A stretch of 64,000 nt of DNA from Nocardioides daedukensis (lineage in GTDB: Bacteria; Actinomycetota; Actinomycetes; Propionibacteriales; Nocardioidaceae). Shown here piece by piece: positions 1 to 8,173 of the stretch (position 1 is its first letter; each line of letters begins with the position of its first letter). The stretch spans positions 2,046,001-2,110,000 of the forward strand of contig NZ_JACCAA010000001.1 in assembly GCF_013408415.1 (NCBI RefSeq), read 5' to 3'. Made by a program: the position numbers and the translations under genes. The notes under the pieces were generated by a model that saw only the letters and a program-made list of their open reading frames with translations, searched no databases and was not told the origin of the DNA.

Positions 1-480
1 CGGACGCTGGCCTCCGTCGCCGACGTCACCGCCGGCTCGGCGGACCTGATCAGCCAGGTCATCTCGCGCGTCGGCAATCCCCACGACTCGGTCGACGACC
101 TGCAGCCGCGCCTGGACCGGGCGATGCAGTGGACCGCGGAGTTCGTCCCGGTCGAGGACCGTACGACGGTCCGCACCGCCCCGGACGCCGCGCGGTTGGC
201 CGCGCTCAGCGAGAACGAGGCCGAGTGGATCCGGTTGCTGCTGGACAACCTGCCGGGCTCGCTCGAGCTCGACGAGGTCACCGCGGTGGTCTACGGCGTG
301 CCGAAGCTGGCTCGCGGGCTGGCCATCGAGGATGCGCCGACCGGCGAGGTGAAGGCCGACCAGAAGGCGTTCTTCACGCTGCTCTACAACCTGCTCGTCG
401 ACAAGGACAAGGGCCCGCGGCTGCCCACGCTGATCGTGGCGCTCGGCGCGGAGAAGGTGCGTTCCCTGCTGGGTGGCTGA
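1..480 (+). CDS. lysS: Class I lysyl-tRNA synthetase, C-terminal part (5' truncated by window)
   Basis: Only the last 159 codons are in the window; the frame is open from base 1 and ends at TGA 478-480. The product would charge tRNA-Lys with lysine in the cytoplasm. The visible part is the helical anticodon-binding end of the class I (archaeal-type) enzyme, recognisable from the tail with its motif ADQKAFFTLLYNLLV and the ending GPRLPTLIVALGAEKVRSLL. Catalytic HIGH/KMSKS motifs lie upstream of the window and cannot be checked. Class I LysRS is known in a subset of actinobacteria in place of, or beside, the usual class II enzyme. The family call is made from the tail alone. Confidence 0.85.
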   Translation, partial: RTLASVADVTAGSADLISQVISRVGNPHDSVDDLQPRLDRAMQWTAEFVPVEDRTTVRTAPDAARLAALSENEAEWIRLLLDNLPGSLELDEVTAVVYGVPKLARGLAIEDAPTGEVKADQKAFFTLLYNLLVDKDKGPRLPTLIVALGAEKVRSLLGG

Positions 481-544
481 GTCCGGGTCCGGTTTGATCT
501 GCCGGACCGGCGTCATGGATGCCGGTCTCGGCCGTTCCACCACC

Positions 545-733
545 ATGAGCGCGAACAATGCCGGACACCGGGCCGACTGCCGACCCGCACTCAACCCGTT
601 CGTGGCCGGTGCCGCGGATCGGCGGGGTGAGGGCCGTCACCGAGCGTGGTGGGCGCCCGTGGGCACGCCCGCACTCGCCCTGGGAATCGCCGCACTGGTG
701 CTGGCGATCGTGCTGGCCCTGCTCACCCGCTGA
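545..733 (+). CDS. Small hypothetical single-pass membrane protein
   Basis: A 62-residue reading frame starting at ATG 545 and ending at TGA 731-733. The N-terminal half is hydrophilic and Arg/Ala rich; the last 25 residues form one clear hydrophobic segment (PALALGIAALVLAIVLALL), ending two residues before the stop, so this would be a tail-anchored peptide. A longer version from GTG 473 is possible but would overlap the LysRS stop. No good Shine-Dalgarno is visible. I do not recognise a family; the convincing membrane segment is the main reason to list it, and it may not be a real gene. Confidence 0.4.
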   Translation: MSANNAGHRADCRPALNPFVAGAADRRGEGRHRAWWAPVGTPALALGIAALVLAIVLALLTR

Positions 734-748
734 TCCGCAGCCGACGAC

Positions 749-1162
749 TCAGCCGAGCAGCTCGTCGTACGCCGTCTGGCTGGAGTCCTTGAGGAACGTC
801 GAGCAGCGCTCCCACTCGGGCTCCTCGCCGATCGCCTTGGCGCTGGAGGCGAGCAGGGCGAGGGCGCGCAGGAAGCCGCGGTTCGGCTCGTGCTCCCACG
901 GCACCGGTCCGTGACCCTTCCAACCGTTGCGGCGGAGCATGTCCAGCGAGCGGTGGTAGCCGACCCGGGCGTAGGCATATACCGAGACGTCGTCGGCGCC
1001 CTGCTCCTTGGCCTCGGCGGCAAGTGCGGCCCAGGCGGCCGGCGACTCGGGGTGACGACGTACGACGTCACTCGGCGCGGTGCCGGCCTCGAGCTCGGCG
1101 GCGGCGGGGTCAACGGGCAGGTGCGTGGGCGGGGGTCCCGCCATCAGGTCGATGTGGCTCAT
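749..1162 (-). CDS. DUF3151 family protein
   Basis: A 137-residue cytoplasmic protein of the actinobacterial DUF3151 family, whose function is unknown. The start is taken at ATG 1162, giving the typical family N-terminus (MSHIDLM), and not the longer upstream open frame, which has no family character. The family signature is seen in the stretch with PESPAAWAALA and in NGWKGHGPVPWEHEPNRGFL, near the middle and C-terminal third. There is no signal peptide or membrane helix. It stands alone, transcribed convergently with the small ORF at 545-733. From memory, DUF3151 genes are often found near fba in actinobacteria, which fits the aldolase gene nearby. Confidence 0.85.
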   Translation of the reverse strand: MSHIDLMAGPPPTHLPVDPAAAELEAGTAPSDVVRRHPESPAAWAALAAEAKEQGADDVSVYAYARVGYHRSLDMLRRNGWKGHGPVPWEHEPNRGFLRALALLASSAKAIGEEPEWERCSTFLKDSSQTAYDELLG

Positions 1163-1388
1163 GGGCCCAGCCTGCCATGCGACGCCTGGTGCGGTCGCGG
1201 GGTGTCGTCCCCTGCGCGACACTCGGCAGACCGCCCAGGCGTTGGAACCAACGCTAGTCAGCGCTGGTGGCGATTTTTGCCGTTCGGGCGGAGTCCGAAC
1301 AACTCCGAACAGCCCGTCACGCTCAGTCCGGACGGATTTCTCGCCCAGTTCTCGCCCGGGTCCGGGCCGGTCTTCGCTCAGTCCTGGC

Positions 1389-1706
1389 TCAGTCCTGCGT
1401 CGGGCCGCCCCCGGAGGCGAGGCGCTGGAGCTCGAGGACGTGCCCGGCGAAGGCGTCACGTCCCGCCTTCGTCAGGCGCGCCCAGGTCCTCACCCTGCCC
1501 TCGCCGGTGGGCTTGGTGATCGTCACGTAGCCCGCGTCGGCCAGCACCTTGAGGTGCTTGCTCGCCACCGAGTCAGCGACCCGCAGCGAGTCCCGGATGG
1601 TTGCGAACTCGGCTCGGTCTACCGTGTTCAGCAGTGCGCAGATCTGGAGGCGGTTGGGGGCGTGGATCAGTTCGTCGAACCTGGGTCCGGGGGGCGTCTC
1701 AGTCAT
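1389..1706 (-). CDS. Winged-helix transcriptional regulator (HTH_34/ArsR-like)
   Basis: A 105-residue DNA-binding protein consisting of almost nothing but a winged helix: a first helix (LIHAPNRLQICALL), the recognition helix region with VADSVASKHLKVLADAGYV, then the basic wing (GEGRVRTWARLT). This architecture is typical of small one-domain regulators that dimerise on palindromes. Start at ATG 1706 lies 8 nt inside the end of the upstream membrane-protein gene, so the two are translationally coupled. The ATG is preceded by a 15-base tandem repeat whose units carry Shine-Dalgarno-like AGGAG on this strand. It is the natural candidate to bind the two palindromes at 2214-2253; that link is inferred from position. 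Confidence 0.8.
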   Translation of the reverse strand: MTETPPGPRFDELIHAPNRLQICALLNTVDRAEFATIRDSLRVADSVASKHLKVLADAGYVTITKPTGEGRVRTWARLTKAGRDAFAGHVLELQRLASGGGPTQD

Positions 1707-2220
1707 GGGTGCCCGCGCCTGGGGTGCCCGCTCCTGGGGTGCCCGCTCCTGGGGTGCCCGCCCGGAGGTCGGCACGCAGGGCAGCGTCGTAGCCCCGGCC
1801 GATGACCACCGTGAAGCAGAAGATGACGAGCGCGGTACCGAAGACCCAAGGATCGCCAGGCTGGGTGATCAGGAGCCAGAGCAGCGGGGCGACCAGGCCG
1901 ACCATCATCACCACCATCATCGCCTTGCTTCGACGGCCCAGGGGCTTGGTCACGGCGATGCCGGTGCGATGCGCATAGTAGGTCGTCAGGCCGAGGCTGC
2001 CCAGGATGACGCCGAGCGCAGCCAGGATGCGCAGGGGTGAGCCGTGGAAGCGCTCGAGGCCGTAGAACAGAACCATCACGGCCATCAGCAGGCCGAGCAC
2101 CGGGTGGTAGTACCACGGCGTCACCAGCCGGTCAGCCAGTCCGGCGCGGGCCGCGCCGATCGACGCGAGTGCCGCCCTGGCCTGCTCTTCGTGGACCGGT
2201 GGCCGACTTTCGTTTTCCAT
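1699..2220 (-). CDS. Four-helix membrane protein partner of the regulator
   Basis: A 173-residue protein with four predicted transmembrane helices at about residues 38-56, 63-82, 99-118 and 124-141, a short charged N-terminus and a cytosolic tail made of tandem AGTPG pentapeptides (residues 154-171). I do not recognise a named family; similar small membrane proteins are often found upstream of HTH_34 regulators in actinobacteria. Its ATG at 2220 lies inside the first operator-like palindrome, so the transcript must begin very close to the start codon or be leaderless, or the true start lies further in. Stop overlaps the start of the regulator gene. Confidence 0.7.
   Translation of the reverse strand: MENESRPPVHEEQARAALASIGAARAGLADRLVTPWYYHPVLGLLMAVMVLFYGLERFHGSPLRILAALGVILGSLGLTTYYAHRTGIAVTKPLGRRSKAMMVVMMVGLVAPLLWLLITQPGDPWVFGTALVIFCFTVVIGRGYDAALRADLRAGTPGAGTPGAGTPGAGTHD
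1708..1761. repeat. 15-bp tandem repeat at a gene junction
   Basis: Three full copies and one partial copy of the unit GGTGCCCGCTCCTGG (first copy with GCCTGG) run from 1708 to about 1761. On the minus strand they encode the AGTPG repeats at the end of the membrane protein and lie directly upstream of the regulator ATG, each unit presenting an AGGAG or AGGCG core. A change in copy number keeps the reading frame (15 bases = 5 codons). Confidence 0.85.
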
Positions 2221-2253
2221 GTCGGAAACTCAATCACTTTCCAACACGGAAAG
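2214..2253. promoter_or_regulatory. Two operator-like palindromes between divergent genes
   Basis: Two inverted repeats of the same pattern lie between the membrane protein/regulator pair and the drug exporter: TTTCC-ATGTC-GGAAA at 2214-2228 and CTTTCC-AACAC-GGAAAG at 2237-2253, centres 24 bases apart, close to two helical turns. Matching arms and spacer length make them likely binding sites for one dimeric regulator, most simply the winged-helix protein of the adjacent operon. The binding partner is inferred. Confidence 0.65.
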
Positions 2254-2311
2254 CAAGAGCCGCACACATTCTGGGGAATGGTTAGTCAGTGCAAGGGTGT
2301 TGACTGTCTTC

Positions 2312-3814
2312 GTGACAACGACACCACCCGGACCGGGCACGCAGACGACTTCCGCTGCGACAGTGGAGGGCGAGGGCACCAGCCCCTGGCCGGCACTCTT
2401 CGCGCTCTGCATGGGCTTCTTCATGATCCTCGTCGACATGACGATCGTGACCGTCGCGACGCCCGACATCATGCGTGAGCTGGACGCCGAGGTGAACTCG
2501 GTCGTCTGGGTGACCAGCGCCTACCTGTTGGCCTATGCGGTGCCGGTGCTGATCACCGGCCGGCTCGGCGACCGGTTCGGGCCCAAGCGGCTCTACCTCA
2601 CCGGGCTGACCGTGTTCACCCTCGCCTCCCTGTGGTGCGGGCTGACCGGCACTGTTGAGGACCTGATCGCGGCGCGCACCTTCCAGGGCTTCGGCGCCGC
2701 GATGATGGCTCCGCAGACGATGGCGATCATCACCCGGATCTTCCCGGCCGCCCGCCGCGGCCAAGCGATGTCCCTGTGGGGCGCGACTGCCGGAGTGGCG
2801 ACGCTGGTCGGCCCGATCCTCGGTGGCGTCCTGGTCGGTTCTCTCGGCTGGGAGTGGGTCTTCTTCGTCAACATCCCGTTCGGGATCGTCGCCTTCTTCC
2901 TGGCGATGAAGCTCGTCCCCTCCCTGCCGACCCACCAGCACTCCTTCGACTGGCTGGGCGTGGCGCTCTCCGGGGTCGGCATGTTCTGCCTGGTCTTCGG
3001 CATCCAGGAGGGCCACCAGTACGACTGGGGCACGATCACCGGCGTGATCACCGTGTGGCGGCTGATCATCCTCGGTCTGGTCGTGCTGGCGATCTTCCTG
3101 TTCTGGCAGTCGCGCAACCGGAAGGAGCCGCTGGTGCCGCTGCGACTCTTCCGGGACCGCAACTTCTCGGTCTCCAACGTGGCGATCTCCACGATGTCGT
3201 TCGCGATCACCGCGATCGGCTTCCCGTTCATGCTCTATGCCCAACTGGTGCTCGGGATGAGCCCGACCGAGGCTGCGATGCTGCTGGTCCCGATGGCGAT
3301 CATGAGCATCGTGCTGGCCCCGCCGGTGGGCAAGCTGATCGACCGGGTGCACCCGCGCAACATCACCACGATCGGCTTCCTGGCCGCCGCCGGAGGACTC
3401 CTGTGGACCTCGCTCATGATGGAGCCCGGCGCCTCCGCCTGGGACTTCGTCCTGCCGATGGCGCTGCTCGGCGCGGGCAGTGCGGCTGTCTGGGCACCTC
3501 TGACCGCCACCGCGACCCGCAACCTGCCGCTGAACCTCGCCGGCGCCGGTGCCGGTGTCTACAACACCACGCGCCAGGTCGGCGCGGTGCTCGGTTCTGC
3601 AGCCATCGCGGTGCTGATGGATGCCCGTCTGGCCAAGCACCTTCCCGGAGTCTCGGCCAGCCCCGAGGCCTCGATGGGCCAGGCACTGCCGTCGGCGGTG
3701 CACGATCCCTTCAGCCTGGCGATGTCCGACGCGATGCTCCTGCCCCCGGCAATGCTCCTGGTCGGACTCGTGGCGGTGCTGTTCTTCACCGCGCCCACGC
3801 ACGACCGCACCTGA
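2312..3814 (+). CDS. MFS drug/proton antiporter, DHA2 family (14 TMS, EmrB/QacA type)
   Basis: About 500 residues of a major facilitator superfamily exporter with the length and hydrophobic pattern of the 14-helix DHA2 subfamily, which expels lipophilic drugs or metabolites in exchange for protons. The loop 2-3 signature is seen as GRLGDRFGPKRLYLTG after the first two helices, and the fourth-to-fifth helix region has the antiporter-type GPILGGVLVG. The frame is open from 2219, but an ATG there would sit inside the operator palindrome; GTG 2312 (or GTG 2297) just before the charged leader and first helix is preferred. Divergent from the winged-helix regulator operon, which suggests local repression and induction by a substrate. 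Confidence 0.88.
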   Translation: MTTTPPGPGTQTTSAATVEGEGTSPWPALFALCMGFFMILVDMTIVTVATPDIMRELDAEVNSVVWVTSAYLLAYAVPVLITGRLGDRFGPKRLYLTGLTVFTLASLWCGLTGTVEDLIAARTFQGFGAAMMAPQTMAIITRIFPAARRGQAMSLWGATAGVATLVGPILGGVLVGSLGWEWVFFVNIPFGIVAFFLAMKLVPSLPTHQHSFDWLGVALSGVGMFCLVFGIQEGHQYDWGTITGVITVWRLIILGLVVLAIFLFWQSRNRKEPLVPLRLFRDRNFSVSNVAISTMSFAITAIGFPFMLYAQLVLGMSPTEAAMLLVPMAIMSIVLAPPVGKLIDRVHPRNITTIGFLAAAGGLLWTSLMMEPGASAWDFVLPMALLGAGSAAVWAPLTATATRNLPLNLAGAGAGVYNTTRQVGAVLGSAAIAVLMDARLAKHLPGVSASPEASMGQALPSAVHDPFSLAMSDAMLLPPAMLLVGLVAVLFFTAPTHDRT

Positions 3815-3984
3815 GGCAGCACCCACCCACGCGCCGGACGCCTGGCACGCGCCACCAAGCCCATGTAACGCGCGGGCGCGGCGGGACCCCGAAACACCTC
3901 GACCCGGCAGTGTTGACGCAGTGACATCAGCCCGGAGGCCGTCCGGGTTCGATGCGCGGCGCCGGGGGCGCGTACGGGGATGGG

Positions 3985-5019
3985 TCAGGCGGAGAGCGAG
4001 GTGCCAGCCGAGCTCAGGTTCTCGCACGCCTCGACGATGCGGGCGGCCATCCCGGCCTCGGCGGCCTTGCCCCAGGCACGCGGGTCATAGGCCTTCTTGT
4101 TGCCGACCTCCCCGTCGATCTTCAGCACACCGTCGTAGTTGGCGAACATGTGGGCAGCGGCCGGGCGGGTGAAGGCATATTGCGTGTCGGTGTCCACGTT
4201 CATCTTGACCACACCGAAGTCGACCGCCGCGGCGATCTCCTCGGCGCTCGATCCGGAGCCCCCGTGGAAGACCAGGTCGAACGGCTTGGAGCCGGCCGGG
4301 AGTCCGAGCTGCGAGGCGACCGCGTCCTGGGCAGTACGCAGGATCTCGGGACGCAGCTTCACGTTGCCGGGCTTGTAGACGCCGTGGACGTTGCCGAAGG
4401 TCAGCGCGGTCATGTAGCGGCCCTTCTCGCCGGCACCGAGCGCGGCAACGGTCGCGAGCGCGTCCTCGGGGGTCGTGTAGAGCTGGTCGTTGATCTCGTT
4501 GGCGACACCGTCCTCCTCGCCACCGACGACACCGATCTCCACCTCGAGGATGATCTTCGCGGCGGCGCAGGCGGCCAGCAGCTCCTCGGCGATCTGGAGG
4601 TTCTCCTCCAGCGGCACGGCCGAGCCGTCCCACATGTGCGACTGGAACAGCGGTGCCTCGCCGCGGGCCACGCGCTCGGCAGAGATCGCGAGCAGCGGGC
4701 GGACGAAGCCGTCCAGCTTGTCCTTGGGGCAGTGGTCGGTGTGCAGTGCGATGTTGACCGGGTAGTTCTTCGCGACCTCGGCCGCGTAGGCGGCAAAGGC
4801 GACCGAGCCGGTGATCATGTCCTTCACGGACGGGCCGGAGAGATACTCGGCGCCACCGGTCGAGACCTGGATGATCCCGTCCGAGCCGGCGTCGGCGAAG
4901 CCCTTGAGTGCCGCGTTCAGGGTCTGCGACGACGAGACGTTGATCGCCGGGTAGGCGAAGGACTTGGCCTTGGCCGCATCCAACATCTCGGCGTAGACCT
5001 CGGGGGTGGCGATGGGCAT
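3985..5019 (-). CDS. fba: Class II fructose-bisphosphate aldolase
   Basis: A 344-residue zinc-dependent aldolase that reversibly splits fructose 1,6-bisphosphate into dihydroxyacetone phosphate and glyceraldehyde 3-phosphate in glycolysis and gluconeogenesis. Metal and catalytic residues are in place: HTDHC at 93-97 (ligand His96, catalytic Asp95), the zinc histidine in GNVHG (His212) and FHGGSGS with His252. The glutamate-rich segment at about 158-170 (EVEIGVVGGEEDG) matches the class IIA form. Length is normal for the actinobacterial enzyme. ATG 5019 has a strong AGGAG Shine-Dalgarno 8 nt upstream. It is a single gene with 41 bases separating it from the kinase gene upstream. Confidence 0.97.
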   Translation of the reverse strand: MPIATPEVYAEMLDAAKAKSFAYPAINVSSSQTLNAALKGFADAGSDGIIQVSTGGAEYLSGPSVKDMITGSVAFAAYAAEVAKNYPVNIALHTDHCPKDKLDGFVRPLLAISAERVARGEAPLFQSHMWDGSAVPLEENLQIAEELLAACAAAKIILEVEIGVVGGEEDGVANEINDQLYTTPEDALATVAALGAGEKGRYMTALTFGNVHGVYKPGNVKLRPEILRTAQDAVASQLGLPAGSKPFDLVFHGGSGSSAEEIAAAVDFGVVKMNVDTDTQYAFTRPAAAHMFANYDGVLKIDGEVGNKKAYDPRAWGKAAEAGMAARIVEACENLSSAGTSLSA

Positions 5020-5060
5020 CGAATTGTCTCCTCAAGTCACAGCACAGGTCGGGCGCCAGC

Positions 5061-6728
5061 CTAGCCTGCGCCGAGGTCGCACTTCAGGACCGGCTCGGAC
5101 TGCTGCGATGCGCGCACCGTCCGCACCGTCACGCACGCCTCGCCGTCGCTCGGCAGCACGATCTTCGTCGTCTTGCTCTCGACCGCGCCCTTCGGCGACA
5201 GGTCGAGGGCGGCCGGGTCCTGCTGCAGGTGCAGCAGATAGGTGTCGCCGTCCTGGGGGTCCGGGTTGGTCCAGCTCACCGTCAACGAAGACGCCTCCCG
5301 CTGGACCACGACGTCGGTGGGCTCCAGGGGCCCGGCAGGACCGATCGGGTCGACCGGGTCGGCCTTCCGCTCCGGTGCCGTCGGTTGATCGGTGGCATCC
5401 GGTGAGCGGGTACCGAACCAGATCGCCACGCCCGCGACGATGGCGATCACGACCAGCCCGACGAGGATCGCGAGCACCCGGCTGCGCGGCGCCGGCGCGC
5501 CGGGCACACCAGATGCATCGTGGGCGCCGGGTGAACCGTGTGCCCCTTGGACCCCGCGCGAGCCAAAGCCCCCGGGTGCCGAAGCAGCAGGCGGTACGTC
5601 GTAACGCGGCGTACCCGGTCCCGTGCCGGCCCCGGTCGGTTCCTGGGTGGGCCGCGCGCGCAGCCGCGTTGCGTCGTTCTCCGGCAACGGAAGGGAGGAC
5701 TCGGACGCGTCCCATCCCGGCTCGGGCGGTGGCATTGCCGGAGCGGCCGGGAGCGGCGTACCCCAACCGGGTCGAGCCGCGGCCGGCGCCTCAGGATCGA
5801 TGGAGACGAACCCACTGACCCGGGTGCCGCTCGGCGCGTCCTCCTCCAGCGCCTCGACCTGCTGGTCGAGGACGTCGATCGTGGTCACCGACTGGTGCAG
5901 CTCGGCCTGGATGCCCTGCAGCGCCCGGGCGAAGGACAGCGCCGTGTCATAGCGCTCGTGCGGCGACTTGGCCATCGCGGTGCGCAGTGCCCGCTCGAGC
6001 GATTCCGGTACGTCGTGGCGACGGCTCGGCGCGAGCGGCATGCTCCGGACCCGCGCACTCATCGACACCGAGTCGTTGGCGCCCCCGGCGACGTGGAACG
6101 GGGAGTGCCCGACCAAGGAGGCCCACAGCGTCGCGGCGATCGCGTAGACGTCGCTGCTCGGCCCCATCGGCACACCGGCGCTCAACTGCTCCGGTGGGGC
6201 CCACGGCACCGAGACGCCGATGCCCTCGCCGGCGCCGGCACGTCCGGTGGTGACCGAGATGCCGAAGTCGGTCAGCGCGGGCCGACCGAACTCGGTGAAC
6301 AGGATGTTGGCCGGCTTGATGTCGCGGTGCAGGATCCCCAGCCGGTGCGCGGTCTCGACCGCGCCGCAGAGCTGGATGGTCACGTCCAGCGCCTTGCCCA
6401 CCGAGAGCGGCTTCTGCCGCATCCGGGCAGCCAGGTGCGGGGGTGGGCAGTGCTCCATCACCAGGAACGGCCGGCCGTCCAGGGTGGTCCCGGCCTGGTA
6501 GACGCTGACGATCGCCGGATGGTTCGACAGCTGCGCCATCACGTTGGCCTCGACGGCGAAGGAGGCCTGGACGTCATCGTGGATGTCGGTCAACAGCACC
6601 TTGACCGCGACCTTGCGGCCGAGGCCGAGCTGTTCGTACTGATAGACGTCGGAGAACCCTCCGCTGCCCAGCATCTTCACGAACTCGAAGCCGGGCAGGA
6701 TCGGCGGCGGACCGCTCGGTCGGCTCAC
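5061..6728 (-). CDS. Membrane Ser/Thr protein kinase with extracellular Fn3-like domain
   Basis: A 555-residue Hanks-type kinase. The catalytic domain spans about 14-275: glycine loop GSGGFSDVY (21-29), Lys43, HRDIKPANI with Asp136, DFG at 154-156 and APPE at 177-180. A proline/glycine-rich linker (about 305-415) leads to one transmembrane helix (418-438). Outside the cell, residues 468-552 resemble a fibronectin type III fold (SLTVSWTNPDPQD). The GTG start overlaps the FHA gene stop by 4 nt. It is the last gene of the seven-gene cluster, so it probably phosphorylates partners encoded in it, with the FHA protein as reader and PP2C as eraser. In bifidobacteria a comparable kinase (Pkb2) closes a similar cluster. 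Confidence 0.93.
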   Translation of the reverse strand: MSRPSGPPPILPGFEFVKMLGSGGFSDVYQYEQLGLGRKVAVKVLLTDIHDDVQASFAVEANVMAQLSNHPAIVSVYQAGTTLDGRPFLVMEHCPPPHLAARMRQKPLSVGKALDVTIQLCGAVETAHRLGILHRDIKPANILFTEFGRPALTDFGISVTTGRAGAGEGIGVSVPWAPPEQLSAGVPMGPSSDVYAIAATLWASLVGHSPFHVAGGANDSVSMSARVRSMPLAPSRRHDVPESLERALRTAMAKSPHERYDTALSFARALQGIQAELHQSVTTIDVLDQQVEALEEDAPSGTRVSGFVSIDPEAPAAARPGWGTPLPAAPAMPPPEPGWDASESSLPLPENDATRLRARPTQEPTGAGTGPGTPRYDVPPAASAPGGFGSRGVQGAHGSPGAHDASGVPGAPAPRSRVLAILVGLVVIAIVAGVAIWFGTRSPDATDQPTAPERKADPVDPIGPAGPLEPTDVVVQREASSLTVSWTNPDPQDGDTYLLHLQQDPAALDLSPKGAVESKTTKIVLPSDGEACVTVRTVRASQQSEPVLKCDLGAG

Positions 6729-8173
6729 GGCAGCTCCTCGAATCTCAGGTGCACCCCGTGGCCGAGGTCGAGCACGTCCCCGGGCACCAGCAGGTGCGAT
6801 GTGTCGGACAGCCGGAAGGGCGGTCGCCCGTTGCGGCGCAGGAACGTCCCGTTCGTCGACCCCAGGTCGACCGCCAGCACGTTCCAGTCCTCGATCCGCA
6901 GCGCCACGTGGCTCGAGGAGATGTGCGGGTGCGGGAGCTTCATTAGCCGCGGTGCCTCGGTGCCGGTGAACCTGGCGGCCTGCGGGGCGCGCCCGATCAC
7001 CACCGGTCCGGTCAGCGGCAAGGACTCACCGGACACCGCGATCACCGTGCCCAGCGCTGGCCTGGGCACTCGGGTCGGGGCTGCGCCCAGCGCGACACCG
7101 CAGACCCGGCAGGTGGGACGTTGCGGCGGGTTGGCGTGGCCGGAGCTGCAGAGTACGGCGAGCAGCTGCCCGGCTCCCGGTGCTCCCGGTGGCGTAGTCG
7201 CAACTGGTCCGGGCGCCGGACGAGCCGGTGCACCCGAGCCTTCGGCACCCGACGCGGCCCGTTCCCCGGGCGGACGGGCGATGGTCTCGCCGTCGTGGTC
7301 GCCGGACCACTGGGTCTCCAGCTCGAGCGATGGCGAGTGGGCCGAGGCGGGGTCGAATGGCGGAGGCGGTGGAGTCGATGCGGCCGGGGGCATCGACGAG
7401 ACCGGCGTGGCCGATGAGGTCGATGAGGTCGATGAGGTCGACAACGGGACGGAGCGGGACGAGGCAGGCCCCGTCGACGAGCTGGACGGGCCGGTCCGCA
7501 CGAAGCCGGGCACCTCGGAGATGAAGTCCGGACGGACAGGCGGCTGGGGATCCGGCGCGGAGCCGGGCGCAGCACCAGCCGGGCCAACACGAGCTGAGCC
7601 GGCACCGGGCACACCGGAACCTGACGGGACACCCACCGAACCAGCACCAGCCGAGCCACCCACCGCGCCCAGCGCGATGGTCCCAGCCGGGACCACGCCC
7701 GAGGCAAGCACCAGACCCGCAGCGTTTCCCGCCTCACGCACCCCGACTGGTCCCGCCGCGGGGCCAGCTACGGGGCCAGCCACCGACAGCACCACGCCGG
7801 TCGCCCGGCGTACCCGCTTCTCGGCCCAGGTGGTCACGCCCTCCCCGGAGACTTCGACCTGTTCGCCCTGCGCGCGGGCATGCACCCGGAACCGGCCGCG
7901 GGCCGCGAGCTGGGCGTCCGCGCCGAGGGTGCCGGCAGCGGGTCCGGAGGAGACCGCCACCGCGAAGTCCGGTAGCCCGAGCAGGCCGTTGCCGACCACC
8001 TCGGCCAACAGGGTCAGGAAGTCGCCGAGCTGCTCGACTCCCGCAGGCCCTGCTCCCGCGGCCCGCTCCCAGAGCAGGTTCACGGTGGCCGCCTCGATCC
8101 GTGCGTCGAGCAGCGCGATCCCCGACGGCCAGGCCAGGCCGTGGTGCTCGCCGAGGGTCCAGGTCGAGGTCAC
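6725..8173 (-). CDS. FHA-domain protein with zinc-ribbon-like cysteines
   Basis: 482 residues from GTG 8173, which overlaps the phosphatase stop by 4 nt. A folded N-terminal region (about 1-130, unknown) is followed by a long low-complexity Pro/Ala/Gly/Ser region, a short Cys/His cluster at about 342-357 (two cysteines of CRVC, preceded by CSSGH) that may bind zinc, and a C-terminal forkhead-associated domain. The FHA core residues are present: GRAP (about 395), SSSH (419-422) and GSTNGTF (438-444), so phosphothreonine binding should be intact. It sits between phosphatase and kinase genes; the likely role is to dock onto phosphorylated kinase or MoxR/DUF58 partners. Targets are inferred. Confidence 0.88.
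   Translation of the reverse strand: MTSTWTLGEHHGLAWPSGIALLDARIEAATVNLLWERAAGAGPAGVEQLGDFLTLLAEVVGNGLLGLPDFAVAVSSGPAAGTLGADAQLAARGRFRVHARAQGEQVEVSGEGVTTWAEKRVRRATGVVLSVAGPVAGPAAGPVGVREAGNAAGLVLASGVVPAGTIALGAVGGSAGAGSVGVPSGSGVPGAGSARVGPAGAAPGSAPDPQPPVRPDFISEVPGFVRTGPSSSSTGPASSRSVPLSTSSTSSTSSATPVSSMPPAASTPPPPPFDPASAHSPSLELETQWSGDHDGETIARPPGERAASGAEGSGAPARPAPGPVATTPPGAPGAGQLLAVLCSSGHANPPQRPTCRVCGVALGAAPTRVPRPALGTVIAVSGESLPLTGPVVIGRAPQAARFTGTEAPRLMKLPHPHISSSHVALRIEDWNVLAVDLGSTNGTFLRRNGRPPFRLSDTSHLLVPGDVLDLGHGVHLRFEELP

Noticed and set aside
1905..1925. CATCATCACCACCATCAT run resembling a His tag
   Set aside because: It is read on the minus strand as part of a membrane helix (MMVVMMVG) in a natural gene, not an engineered tag.
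2219..2311. Longer N-terminus for the DHA2 exporter from ATG 2219
   Set aside because: The start would lie within an operator palindrome, and the extra 31 residues are unlike the family; GTG 2297 or 2312 is more likely.
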